DNA from: Marvania coccoides
Taxonomy: Eukaryota > Chlorophyta > Trebouxiophyceae > Chlorellales > Chlorellaceae
Length of the DNA: 64,000 bases
Direction of reading: 5' to 3'
Assembly: GCA_963854735.1 (NCBI GenBank)
Contig: OY978103.1
Location: 496,001-560,000, forward strand
Position numbers and translations under genes: made by a program. The notes under the pieces were generated by a model. The model saw only the letters and a list, made by a program, of their open reading frames with translations, did no database searches and was not told where the DNA came from. Every line of letters begins with the position of its first letter. The first letter of the stretch is position 1. Below, piece after piece: positions 54,351-64,000 of this stretch.

Positions 54351-54983
54351 AGGCTATCTATGGCCAGGGCACGGACCGCCCGCCAGTTGAGCACCAAGCC
54401 CTCGAAGGCTTACCGGAGGCAGCAGGCCTGCGCAGTTCCAGGAAAACACGTTGAAGATCGTCTACGGGTTCCGCATGGCCGCCCTGGACCGCCACGGCGG
54501 CAATTTCACCGAGCATCGATTCCTGTACCAGCACGTCGTGGATGCTCAACGCAGCGACACCCTCTGCTCAGACGACCCGAGCTTGCTGGCGCTCCACCTG
54601 AGATACCCCCTTGCAGAGGACGCAGTGGAAGAAGGCATGGAATGGCTGCAGTTCCAGCGCTTCAAGATGGTCCACAACTCCATCTAGATGGAGTGGTAGA
54701 TACCACTACGTGCCAGAGGAGAGGCACGCGGAAATGCTGCCCCGCGTCGTGAACGACGGGACACCAGCCTTGGGGACTGTTCCTGGGGCGGCACTTTGTG
54801 CCGAACACGTTGAAGGCCGTTCGCGCCTCTGCCGCCTCGCGCCGGCGCGCCAGAGCGCAGGGCTGAGAGCAGCAACATCGTGTGCAGTTCACATGGCGGG
54901 GGGCAGAGGCCAGGTAGGAGCAGGACGCAAGGCATTCTTCTTCAGAAAATGAACAATTCATTCAAAGTATGGCAACGCCCACT
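54351..54983. other. GC-rich stretch with frame fragments and a perfect 18-base palindrome
   Basis: A plus-strand frame ending with TAG at 54685-54687 reads protein-like over about 80 codons (Lys-Ile-Val-Tyr-Gly-Phe-Arg-Met-Ala-Ala-Leu), but no family or start is found. ACTCCATCTAGATGGAGT at 54677-54694 is a perfect palindrome at its end. AACACGTTGAAG occurs at about 54443 and 54808 in the same orientation. It may be remnants of an element linked to the ad1jacent hairpin. Confidence 0.35.
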
Positions 54984-55164
54984 CCATAGAAGAATTGGAA
55001 CGTCTTTGATTGTGGTACACTCAATAAGTGATGGACGATGGGGAACCTTTGAGTAGGAACTGAGCACCTAGTACAGGCGTCCTCCCCCTGGGGTCTCTTG
55101 AATCTTATTTTTGTTTAGAAATAGGACGAGCTAAATTATCCTCGGAGTATATTGGGCATATGAA
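54984..55164 (+). repeat. Interspersed repeat, full-length copy
   Basis: A second full-length copy of the element at 44980-45164, about 181 bases, sharing the same landmark blocks in the same order and orientation, with small indels. Ends in ATCCTCGGAGTATATTGGGC and ATATGAA. Confidence 0.75.
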
Positions 55165-55466
55165 AACAGTATGGCAGCTGTGCGGCCTGGCATTGTTGTT
55201 TCGAAAGGTTTCAAACGTTTAGAATAAAAAAAAACGATGATTGCTGGCCAGCACAACATTGAGCCGACAAAACATGCCGCTGCATACATCAAATCAGACT
55301 AAATTACAAAAGTAGTGGAAAAGTACACTCAAAATAAAATCGCATCAAATGTGAAATTTTCAATATGTATTTGAGTTACAAAAAAACTCGTGGGGCACAA
55401 ATAACTTTTTTTTCGGCATCAGAGAAAACATGGCGTGTACTCGCAGCTTCGCTGAGGCGCTGCAGC
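55165..55466. other. 3' flank of the NADH dehydrogenase gene
   Basis: About 300 AT-rich bases with nothing recognisable beyond probable 3' processing signals. Confidence 0.35.
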
Positions 55467-58190
55467 TCAAAACTGGCTGAGGTCGCGGCCAAAGACCTGG
55501 CACTTCATCCAGTCGAATAGAATCTGCAACGAAAGTCAGAGAAGGGAAAAAGATAGTAAAAACAGAAAGAAAAGATTCTGCTGCGTTAGCTCCCCGGGAG
55601 GCTCCTGGGGACAACTCACCAGTACGCGGTTCCTCAGGCTGACTTGCTTGGTGATATACACACTTTTCCATAACCAGAACGCAGGGTTACCCCACACCGG
55701 CACCTGCTTGTCGAACGCCTCAATCTGTGCGACCGCCTTATCGTTGCCAATAGATGCCTGGAAAAGGGTAAAAGAAGACGAATAAAAACGCATGTTAAAA
55801 CCAGCAGCCTACTATACCGAGTATCGCGTTCAGCAAGTCAACAATAATAGCGCAGTTGAGCTCTAATTCCCTTCAAAAAAAACAAAACTACTCACCAGGA
55901 TGCCCAGGCTGAGGAACTCAAACGGCTTCTTCAGCAGCACCACCTTGAGCTGCTTGTAGGCCGCCCCCTCCTCACCCTCCTCCATTGAGTCCAGCGACCC
56001 AGTGTCAACAGAGTCGGTTATTGAGCCAAACACTCGGTCAGCCAGCGACAAATCGGCGTCAGGCTTCCAGGGAGGGGTCATGTCCTCGCCGCCCACGCCC
56101 AGGCGGTAGCCGCGGTTGATGACGTGCGCCACGTACGCCCCCTGCTGCGCAGCCACCTGAAAATGAAAGAACCAGGCGGAGAGGAAAAGATGTTAAAAAA
56201 AAACTTCTTTCCATCTAAAGATCCCCCCATAGTATGTGCCTCTAGCGCTGGTTGCTATATTTATATAGGGACAATGTGGAAATAAAGTACCTGTGCCGTG
56301 GCTGGGAGGGGTCCTCCTGGATGGGCGACCATGCGGCTGCAGTCTCCCAGCGCGATCACGTCACGTGCGCCAATTACTCTCAGAAAGGGGTCCACAGCCA
56401 GCTTGCCGGGCTTGCCAGATGGGCCGTAGTAGTTTGACTGCTGGGGGATGGCGGAAGCCACGTCGCGCACGATTTGGCGGGCAGACGTGCCTGCAGCGTA
56501 AACGGCACATTGAAAAAACTTGCAAATTTATTGAATAACACGGAGCAAATGTATCTCGAGAGTGCCCTTGCGAGATTGCAATCATCATTATATGAGCCAT
56601 GCATGCAGGCTCATGCAATCGAAAAAAAAAACACGAAAAAAAAAATCCTAGAAAGCTCGTACCTGCCGACCACAGGCACACCCCGTAGTCCAGCCTCTCA
56701 CCGCTCCCCAGCACCACCTGGTCTGCCGTCACCTCCACCACCCTCACCCCAGTCCTCACGTCGATTCCGATCTTTTCGAAATTGGCGGTCGCTTGGGCCG
56801 CAAGCCGGGCGTCGAACTGGGCCAAGATGGTCTGGGCGGACTGCAGCAGGGACACGCGCACGTAGGGCATGAGCTCCGGGTATTTGCGCTTCAGGTCCTC
56901 CCTCAAAAAATCCGACAGCGTTCCCGCAAATTCAACTGCAACAATAATCACCAATTTATGTTTGGTATGTTGAAGAAGGTGTCGAGCGGCGGCAGGTCGT
57001 CTCTGGAAAATTTTCAAGGAAGTAGAAGTAGAAATAAAAAAACAAACACACACAAATTATGGGACTGACCTCCAGTGGGGCCTCCACCCACCACCACAAA
57101 GTGCAAAACTTTCTTCGCCTCGTCTGGGTCCGTCCCCGGGAGCGAGGCCAGCTCAAACACCTCCTGGATGCGCTTTCGTAGCGCCACGGCGTCAGCCACC
57201 TCCTTCATGTAATAACAGTGCTCCTTGACGCCGGGGACCCCAAAGCTGGCCGGCTGCTCCCCCACGGAAATCACCAGGCGATCGTAGGGAACATCAAACT
57301 GCCGAAATTTGCCAGAGCTGTCAGCGATTGCGGAGGTGCAAGAGGCGATCTTCCTTTGAAGGTCGATCGCCTCGCACCGAGCCTCACAGTAGGTTGCAAA
57401 CTCATTAGCCACGCGGATGGGCTCCAGCAGGGAACGGAATTCCACCGTGCCGACGGCGCTGGAAGGCAGCATGGGGGTGAACAGAAATGCGTTGGAAGGA
57501 GAAATGCAGACCACCTCGAACTGGTCTGTGTCAACGACCTTGAGCAGCGAATGGGCGCCCCTGTGGTTCAGTAGAAATTTGGTTTAAAAAAAATGAAGTT
57601 CGCGGGCTTCTTTCCTACGCAGTCTCTTCTATGAGCTTGGTAAACTTCAGAGTATACAAAAACGCTGTGGGGCGCACCGGGCCAACGAGAAAATAAGCCC
57701 AACCCTCTGGAAATTAAAAAAAACACTAGTTTGTGATTGCGAAGAGTCTCGCTTACCATCCGCTGCCCAGGATCAGCACCACAGGCTTCTCAGCTTGCAG
57801 CACCAGGCGCCCGTCTTTGCGGATGAGGCGCTGGAGGGCGGTGGTGGACGGGAGCGAGTTGAAAAAACGCTTGCCATGCTTGCCCAGGTCGTCCACGGAG
57901 TCAATCAGCTGGTCTAAGGCGATAGCAGCCCAGCTGCGGCTTACTTTGAGGGGGTAAGCAGGCGTGTGGGGCTCCTCCTCCTTGGGGGCCTTGGGGGTGC
58001 CAGCTGGAGGAGCGGTCGCAGGCGCCTTTGTCTTTTCGACAGGCTCGGTCTCCGGCTTGTTCACGGCACAAGTGCTCAGTCGGGTGATGCGTTTCGGGAT
58101 GCAAAGGCGGGGGCTTGCCAGCCGGACGCTCGGGAACGGCGTTCGCAGATGAGTTGACAAACCACAACTCTGAGGGTTAGAGACCCACAT
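55467..58190 (-). CDS. Type-II NAD(P)H dehydrogenase (alternative complex I)
   Basis: Seven exons: 58190-57757, 57560-57070, 56935-56663, 56490-56291, 56156-55896, 55757-55620 and 55523-55467, all GT-AG; 617 residues. NDH-2 enzymes oxidise NAD(P)H and reduce quinone without pumping protons, at the mitochondrial inner membrane or the thylakoid. The first 100 residues are Ser/Thr/Pro/Lys-rich and look like an organelle presequence plus linker. The first dinucleotide motif is Leu-Gly-Ser-Gly-Trp-Gly-Ala (about 141-147); the second is Val-Val-Gly-Gly-Gly-Pro-Thr-Gly-Val-Glu-Phe-Ala-Gly (about 302-314). Ala-Leu-Gly-Asp-Cys is the FAD-binding Asp motif, and the C-terminal membrane helix ends with Leu-Phe-Asp-Trp-Met-Lys...Phe-Gly-Arg-Asp-Leu-Ser. 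An insertion of about 60 residues follows the Ala-Gln-Val-Ala-Ala-Gln motif. No EF-hand was seen. Confidence 0.9.
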
Positions 58191-58599
58191 ATCGATGAAG
58201 GCTTCCTGGTTTTGGGTTCCGATTTTTTTTTTGAAAATAATGATGATTTAAATAACACGGTTTGCGGAACAGTGGGGGTTTTCGGTCTTCTGCCACGCGG
58301 CATCTGACCATGTCTCACGCCATTCTTCGCGAATCGAGAAGCAGTATTACTTTTTAATAGTTGTTAATCGTGAATTAAAGGCATTTTTCCAGCTCCGCGC
58401 AGCGCCTTTTAATAACGAAAAACAAAAAATCGTGTTTGATAAAAATAAACAGCTTCAACAAGCTTCGACATTCCTAAAATAACGATCAGCAAAACAATTT
58501 ATTGCTATCTGGCGATGGTCGATCGCAGTCCCTACTTCTCTCCTTCTTCCAAATTGCATTTTTTCTCTCTCGTCCACCACCTTATCACTACGTTAAAAT
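58191..58599. other. Upstream of NADH dehydrogenase; 3' flank of next gene
   Basis: AT-rich, both neighbours on the minus strand. No gene or repeat recognised. Confidence 0.4.
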
Positions 58600-60271
58600 T
58601 TAAGCTGTATCCTTACATATCTTGGCCAAGATGGCCTGGAGCACCCCGTGCATGAACATGCTGTGAGTCTCCTTCCCAAAGTGCACGGCGTCGTCCCACC
58701 AAGCGCCGGGAGCAGCCCCAGTCATCCACCGCAGGTCGATGTGCTCAACCCCCACGCTCTCCAGAGTTCTCGCAGCGTAGCTCTCCAGCTCCCGCACCAC
58801 ATCCGCGGTCTGCCACTCGTAATGCACGTCTCCAGGGGCTGGGGGGCGCTTGTGCAGAGAAATCCAATACACTTTGGGTTTCGACCTTCCTTTGTTTTCC
58901 GCCTCCTTTTCTGCAGCCGTAATCTCATCTCGCAGCTGCCTGATGGCGTCCACATACGCTTCCACCGCCCACTTCTTTCTGCAGGCGCACTTTGCTCCGG
59001 ATTTGCCATAGGACTTTTCCGCAGGTGCTTTCCGGGAATAGTTAAATTTGCCATGGCCAGCACATGCCGATGCGGGACACGTCACGTACCGTGACCACCC
59101 CAGCATGACGTCATCTGTCGCTATCGTACTATAAAACTGCGCAATGTCGTGTAACACGCTGTTTATCAGCACCGTCCGCCCCGAAAGGCTGTTCTCAGCG
59201 CTTTGCCTGCTTCGCTAGCAAGAGCATGGAGCAGCCCCAAGCGCGCGGGCTCATGCAGCGGAATGAAGTCTATGGCGTCTGCTCTCAGCCACCTTTGAAA
59301 ACCCTGGGTTAAATGCGAGCTCCTGGAATCTCCCGCCAAAGTGAGGCGGGAGAAGAAGAAAAAGAAAAAAAAGTGAGGCGCTGCTCGCGAACGCACGTTC
59401 TAGCTTGGGCTGGCGGTAAAAACCGAGGGCGGCAGGAAAAGGGCACAAACACGTGGTGCATGCCGCGCTGTACGTTGAGAGAATGCGAAGCATGCTTGAA
59501 CATATATTCTAGGCTCAACATTGCTTCTCTTCCCACCGCCACGCACAATATTGAGGACTCGCTTGCTCTGCATGGGCGGGATTTGTATTGGCTGTACGGC
59601 ACCCATGTGCCCGGACCCCCAGGCCCCGTGCATTCTTCGCCATTGCCATCGTAGCCAGATTTTTTTAATGCATGGAGAGCGTCGCTCGCTTTCTTTTTCT
59701 TCACCCACTTTGTTTGCAGCACGTGAGCGTAGGGGTACTCAAAGCACCGCAAAAAGCGCTCATAGGTGGGGAATTTATTCTCAAGAATATAATCCAGCAG
59801 CGGAAGAAAGGTTTCATAGGTTGTTAAAGGCGCGCAAATCCACACGGGCTTTTTTTGCCGCTTCACTGCTAGTGTTAGCGTGGAGCGGACCAAAGTGATG
59901 TTGACACTCCACTCTCCTGGGCTCAGGCGCGCAGCTTCTGGGCAGGCGTGGGTGTCGTTGTAGTGCGATAAGAAAAAGGAAAAGTGTTAGCCATCAGAGC
60001 TTAATAATTGAGCATGCAGCGCGTCTCGCAGCGTTACAGAACGTGAAGAGGGATCCTCCAGCACACCGAACGTGTCTCCAAGCGATTCTAGCACGTACGC
60101 AGGTGCACTGTGGCGTGGAAGTTCTCTGAAAGAGTGGACGTCTACAGAGGAGAAATCTACGGTAGAAGGAGGCGGCTCGGGGATGTGTGAATGCCCCCTC
60201 CGGCGATGCATCAGTAATATAGCTAGATAAAAAGAAATTGCGGCTGCAAAACTGCGTTTAAAAGCCGTCAT
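58600..60271 (-). CDS. SGNH/PC-esterase-like type-II membrane protein, possibly broken
   Basis: Proposed exons are 60271-59992, 59937-59397 and 59322-58600. Residues 8-21 form a single membrane span near the N-terminus, then a luminal domain. Family hints: Pro-Gly-Glu-Trp-Ser-Val-Asn-Ile, a Val-Leu-Ile-Asn-Ser-Val-Leu-His-Asp block as in PC-esterase/NXPE-type SGNH proteins, and a C-terminal Asp-Asp-Ala-Val-His that could supply the catalytic Asp and His. Intron 1 is a 54-base GC-AG candidate (donor G|GCTAAC); if it is not spliced, a TAA at 59987-59989 stops the frame. Near 59170, just before the Leu-Ile-Asn-Ser block, the frame resumes as if one base were missing. So the gene is either a recent pseudogene or affected by a base error. 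Role in modifying cell-wall or glycan acyl groups is a weak inference. Confidence 0.5.
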
Positions 60272-60479
60272 TGCTGATTTGGTTGATTAATTTTGATTTT
60301 GAGCAAAGGCTAGAGCGAAATTTGGCATGGGCCAGGGCTGGATGAACTATATCGCATTTTGAATATTTTTATATAGCAATTAGAGGCTTGATTTCATTGA
60401 ATTCTAACAATATTTTGAACAGTCAACCCGACAGCTTCCCAGCTCTCTCTCATTTAGTATTATTGTCCAATTCTATTAG
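60272..60479. promoter_or_regulatory. Short divergent promoter region
   Basis: 208 AT-rich bases separate two divergent start codons (60271 minus, 60480 plus), so both promoters must lie here. No motif is named. Confidence 0.45.
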
Positions 60480-61969
60480 ATGCAGCGCAGTCTTGAGGAC
60501 TTGCTCAATCGCAACGACAAGCGGCGACTTGGAGGGGGCATCGAGCAGCCTGAAAACAAAAAGAATAACGTTTCTGGCAACAAACCGTCTGCAAAACCAA
60601 CCCCCAAGTCCCGACTATCCAGTTTTTTCCAGAAGTCTGGTCCCAAAGCTGCACCCAAGACGGCGACGGCGACTCCCCGCGGATCACCAACCCAGAAATC
60701 AATGCCCCTCCCCTTCACAATTCGCCCTGGCGTCGTGCGGCCCTCTGTGCACCACCACCAGCCAAGGACAACCTCGCATGCCGCTGTCGCGCCCCCTCTA
60801 GAGACCCTCTCCCGTCACCTTGGGACCTCGCCCACCCGTCTCTCATCCCGCCCCACCGCCCCCCGCCCACAGAAAACGGCAATCGATGGCGATGACGCCA
60901 TGATGTTCGCCACCATCAACTCACTGGGCCCAGGCGCCACCGCCCGCATGCGGCAGGAGGAAGCTAAGCGGAAGGCGGAGCGTGACGCTGCTGACCGCAT
61001 GAAGGCGGAGGCGGAGCAGCGGCGCAAGGCTGCTGCAGAGGACAGACGGCAGGAACAGCTGCGGCAGGCGGCGGCGGCTCCGTGGGTGGTACGAAAGCCG
61101 TCTCCTGTGAGAGACACGATGTGGCCGCAAAACACCGCCACTGCTTTCTTCTATGGCGATGACTACAAGAAGTGGGGAAACGAGAACAAGCGCAGGGAAG
61201 AGGAGCACTTCAAGCGGATGAGGCAAGGGGGATACGGCTCCCGGGACTCTAGGGATTTCAGCGACGATGACGCTGATATCGGCAACAGCGGCGCTGCTTC
61301 TGGCGGTGATGGAGAAGAAGAAGGCGATCCATGGATGAGCGGGGCTTATAGAGGGTATGTGTCCGCATTGCAGTAAGGAGCAAAGCACAAGCTGAGGAGA
61401 AAGAGGGTCTGTCTCATGTTTTTTCCTATTGAATTCCCTTGTTTTGTAGGTCGGTGGAGGAGAACTACGGCCGGCACCCCTCAGACCGCTTCCGCGCCAG
61501 CGCCGCCGCAGAGGAAGAAGATGATCCGTATTATAGCTCCACGGACGAAGAAGACTGGGATGAAGATGATGGAGACGAAAATCAGCAGCATAAAGGCGGT
61601 GGCGGTGGGACAGCGGAATCCTCGAAAACCATCTCCGCAGGCCTGGCACTGGTGTCAGCGAAGGCGGCAGGCGCGCGGGCGCTAGCTATGGCCGGTAAAA
61701 TCGCTGTGGGGAGGGAAGCAGAGCGGATTTTGGTGGAAGAGATGGTGGCGGCGCTGGCCCAGGCGGCCGAGTACTCTCGCAACGATCTGGCAGTGTTTGC
61801 AGTGGCGCTGGCGGTGGAAACAGAAGGCATCGACCGGGGATCTGCTAGAAAGGCGCTGCTGATGCGGTATCATCCAGATAAGTGGGCCACGGCTAGGAAA
61901 CAGGAACAAGAATTGGCACATCACGTTACGCAGATTGTGAACAAAATGCACGACGACAAAGCGGCATAA
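60480..61969 (+). CDS. J-domain-like protein, low-complexity N-terminus
   Basis: Two exons, 60480-61354 and 61450-61969, GT-AG, 464 residues. The first 130 residues are Lys/Pro/Ser/Thr-rich and basic. Residues 150-210 form a charged coiled coil (Arg-Gln-Glu-Glu-Ala-Lys-Arg-Lys-Ala-Glu). Acidic stretches follow (Asp-Glu-Glu-Asp-Trp-Asp-Glu-Asp-Asp). The C-terminal 90 residues include Arg-Lys-Ala-Leu-Leu-Met-Arg-Tyr-His-Pro-Asp-Lys-Trp, with the HPD motif at 433-435. This looks like the second and third helices of a J domain placed at the C-terminus, as in NFKBIL1-like or auxilin-like proteins. A co-chaperone link to Hsp70 is an inference. Confidence 0.72.
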
Positions 61970-62640
61970 GCTGCGAATTTTCATTTGCTCTACTTAGTTT
62001 ACCTTTCTTTCATATTTTAAAAGACCGGCTGAACGTTTTTCCTTTTTTCTTCTTCATGCGTCCAACGGAATAATCAATTTTCATTATTGCTGCTGGTGCA
62101 TGGGTTCTTTCTCTCCTAATAATGTATTATTTAGAAACACCACCATGGGTTGTATAGCTCTTAGGTGTAACGCGAGTGGGTGATTATTGCGAGAGAGAAA
62201 AGTCGAGGGGAATAAAGAAGCGGGGCCGGTGGCTGCGGCCCCTACCAGAATAACCCACGTTGCATGAGTGCCACCCATGCGCTCTCGCGATGGCGTGGCA
62301 TGCGTTAGAAGTTTAAGAGCTGCCTGCAACAAAAAAATCTTCGGCCCCCCTCCAAATTCTTTCTACTAGGCTTGCACGGCGTGTATTTTCAATTTTGGAG
62401 GCTGTCGTCACCATTCTACCACTTGATCATCCCTTGCTGCGCTAGTACCAGCCAGAGATCGGCTTTGATCACGCTTATAATTTCTCGATTATTATCCCAA
62501 TCGACTTTTGCAGCAATTTTTTTTCTTTGCATTTTATTTGAGAGACGGGATTTTGTTTTGGAAGCACCATCCTCATGGTGCGCTGAATCGCAGCACCCTG
62601 CGCTCAGTTTTGCAGTCACCAAACTCCAACATTTTCCTCT
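61970..62640. other. 670-base intergenic region
   Basis: 3' flank of the J-like gene and promoter of the phosphatase gene. A small GC-rich patch near 62220-62240 (GGGGCCGGTGGCTGCGGCCCC) can fold into a short hairpin. No gene supported. Confidence 0.4.
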
Positions 62641-64000
62641 ATGAACGGACGAATAGATACTCACTCGAAATTGTTGGAGATGGCTGATCGTGACAATGAA
62701 GACGGCATGGTGACAGCAGACGGCACAGAGCAGAGCGTGGACACCAACACTGAAGACTCTCTGCCCATGGCCTTTCAATCGGTTATTACACAAGTGGACG
62801 CGCGGCCTGGGCCTTCCCGAGCAGATGACTTGGACGGCAGGACATCCTGGAAGTCCAAGTTCCGGTGAGCCCTCGTTTCGCTGCCCCCCGAGTGCCAAAA
62901 CTCCATTGGATTTGTGTTGGTTGGCAACCAATTTCACGTTTCTCACGCTGTTCACCCCATTTCGAATGCTCAGGAGTATTCTATGCTGTCTGGCCCCGCC
63001 TGCAGCCGAGCACGTCCCCAGCGAAGAGGAGGGCCCTGTCGTCATTCGACCGCCACCAGTCACGGAGCTCCCTCGCTGGCCAGAGCCGGTCATAGGTAGG
63101 CAAAACCCACACTTTTAAGCACCTAATGCAATTACAGAAAATCAGCCTCTCAACTCAACCCATCCATTTCTCACCGCAAAACATCCCTGAACCCACCTAT
63201 TACAAAATTATTGTCCACATCCTCCCTCTATACTCATAATCACAATCACAAATCAAAACCGAAAGTTAATACCCCTTTCTTACCTCGCTTCCTCCAGGCC
63301 CTCCTGCTGCGCATGACGTGGGAAAAAAGACGCTGGTGCTGGATCTGGACGAAACTTTAGTTCACTCCTCCTTCCGCCCCGTTGCTTCCCCTGATTACGT
63401 CATCCCCGTGGAAATCGAGGGCCGCATCGTCGACGTGTACGTCCTCAAGCGCCCTTTCGTCGACCACTTCCTGCGCGCGGTGGGGCAGCGCTTCGAGGTG
63501 GTGGTTTTCACCGCTTCATTGGGAAAGTATGCGGATCCACTACTGGACCTGCTGGATCGATCCGGGGTGGTGCGCTGGCGGCTGTTTCGGGAGGCGTGCT
63601 ACCCCTACGAGGGGTCCTACGTCAAGGATCTGCAGTGCATGGGCCGCGACATGGGGCAAATCATTATTGTGGACAACTCACCTCACTCGTACGCGTTCCA
63701 GCCCGAAAATGCGATCCCCATCGAGACTTTTATCGATGAAATGCAGGACCAGGATCTGCTGGAGTGCCTGGACCTGCTGCTGGCGGTGGAGGACGCGGCG
63801 GACGTGAGGGGGGCGCTGGCCGAGGCGATGGCGAGGTAAATTTATGTATTGAAGTTTCACTGTTATTTTTGTTTTGTTTTCAGGGTAATTTCAGTCGAGG
63901 AGATGAAATTTATTGAGAATTGCCTTGAGGAGTGCATAATAATGACCTAAATTTGTTATTTTTCTTTCCTTTTCCTGTCTGCAGGCGAGAAGCGGGGCTG
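62641..64000 (+). CDS. SCP/FCP-type CTD phosphatase (partial, 3' end beyond window)
   Basis: Exons 62641-62864, 62974-63095, 63298-63835 and, by one model, 63985 onward past the window end. Small CTD phosphatases of the HAD superfamily dephosphorylate the RNA polymerase II tail and other proteins. Catalytic motif I is Asp131-Leu-Asp133-Glu-Thr135 followed by Leu-Val-His-Ser-Ser. Motif II is Val-Val-Phe-Thr-Ala-Ser, and motif III includes Ile-Ile-Val-Asp-Asn-Ser-Pro. Upstream, Arg-Ser-Ile-Leu-Cys-Cys-Leu resembles the conserved Cys-rich piece ahead of the SCP catalytic domain. All three GT-AG joins keep frame. An alternative last exon at 63884-63950 also fits in phase and ends with TAA, so two C-termini are possible. 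Confidence 0.88.

Noticed and set aside
54451..54687. A protein-like plus-strand frame after the hairpin
   Set aside because: No ATG, no family, and the minus strand over the neighbouring bases looks equally protein-like; kept only as debris.
41649..59989. Stop-codon reassignment (TGA or TAA as sense)
   Set aside because: TAA, TAG and TGA all terminate clear, full-length conserved genes in this window, so the two in-frame stops are better explained by decay or splicing.
1..64000. CRISPR array, bacterial operon or prophage
   Set aside because: Spliced genes throughout, no regularly spaced repeats and no phage or bacterial gene cluster.

Overview
This is nuclear DNA from a small-genome, intron-bearing eukaryote, most likely a green alga (Chlorophyta-like). 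The reasons are AT-rich introns between GC-rich exons, tightly packed genes on both strands, and a plant/alga gene set: DET1, a Rubisco-LSMT-type SET methyltransferase, a SAND-domain nuclear protein, a plant-type type-II NADH dehydrogenase, and a FAS1 protein whose N-terminus looks like a plastid transit peptide with no preceding signal peptide. TAA, TAG and TGA all end clear genes, so the code looks standard. The lineage call is an inference; no marker in the window is decisive.

Layout. 0-15 kb: tail of an organellar bL25 gene, a JMJD7-type hydroxylase, a Tudor/PWWP-like protein, TMEM115, a SET methyltransferase, TFIIH p62/TFB1, a sarcosine-oxidase-like flavoenzyme, CHMP5/VPS60, an ankyrin protein and an unknown protein. 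15-30 kb: DET1, a secreted polyamine-oxidase-like enzyme, a PMCA-type calcium ATPase, an unknown ORF and an intronless alanine-rich helical protein. 30-41 kb: a SAND protein with a pentanucleotide microsatellite in an intron, a second ankyrin protein, a 1437-residue RNF123/KPC1-like SPRY protein ending in a U-box, and a YkvA/DUF1232 membrane protein. 41-46 kb is a repeat- and debris-rich accessory stretch: a decayed ankyrin gene, a UBTD/ankyrin chimeric fragment and copies of an interspersed repeat, with an intact FAS1 gene among them. 46-53.6 kb: a GH5 mannanase, a large AT-hook protein of unknown family and a damaged F-box/LRR gene. 53.6-55.4 kb is a second repeat stretch with a long hairpin. 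55-64 kb: type-II NADH dehydrogenase, a possibly broken SGNH/PC-esterase-like gene, a J-domain-like protein, and the 5' part of an SCP-type CTD phosphatase that runs off the window.

Most genes are unrelated housekeeping or regulatory genes; there is no operon-like or pathway cluster. Several fit broad themes: chromatin/transcription (TFB1, DET1, SAND, AT-hook, Tudor-like, SCP), ubiquitin (RNF123-like, DET1, F-box), and redox/polyamine/one-carbon chemistry (PAO, sarcosine oxidase, NDH-2).

The most striking signal is splicing. I could place 59 introns by reading-frame continuity, and 12 or 13 of them begin with GC rather than GT, with the consensus AG|GCRAGY. Most of these sit in two genes, the RNF123-like gene (4 of 6 introns) and the AT-hook gene (4 of 5). 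Exon boundaries were worked out by hand from frame and splice motifs; no transcript evidence was available.
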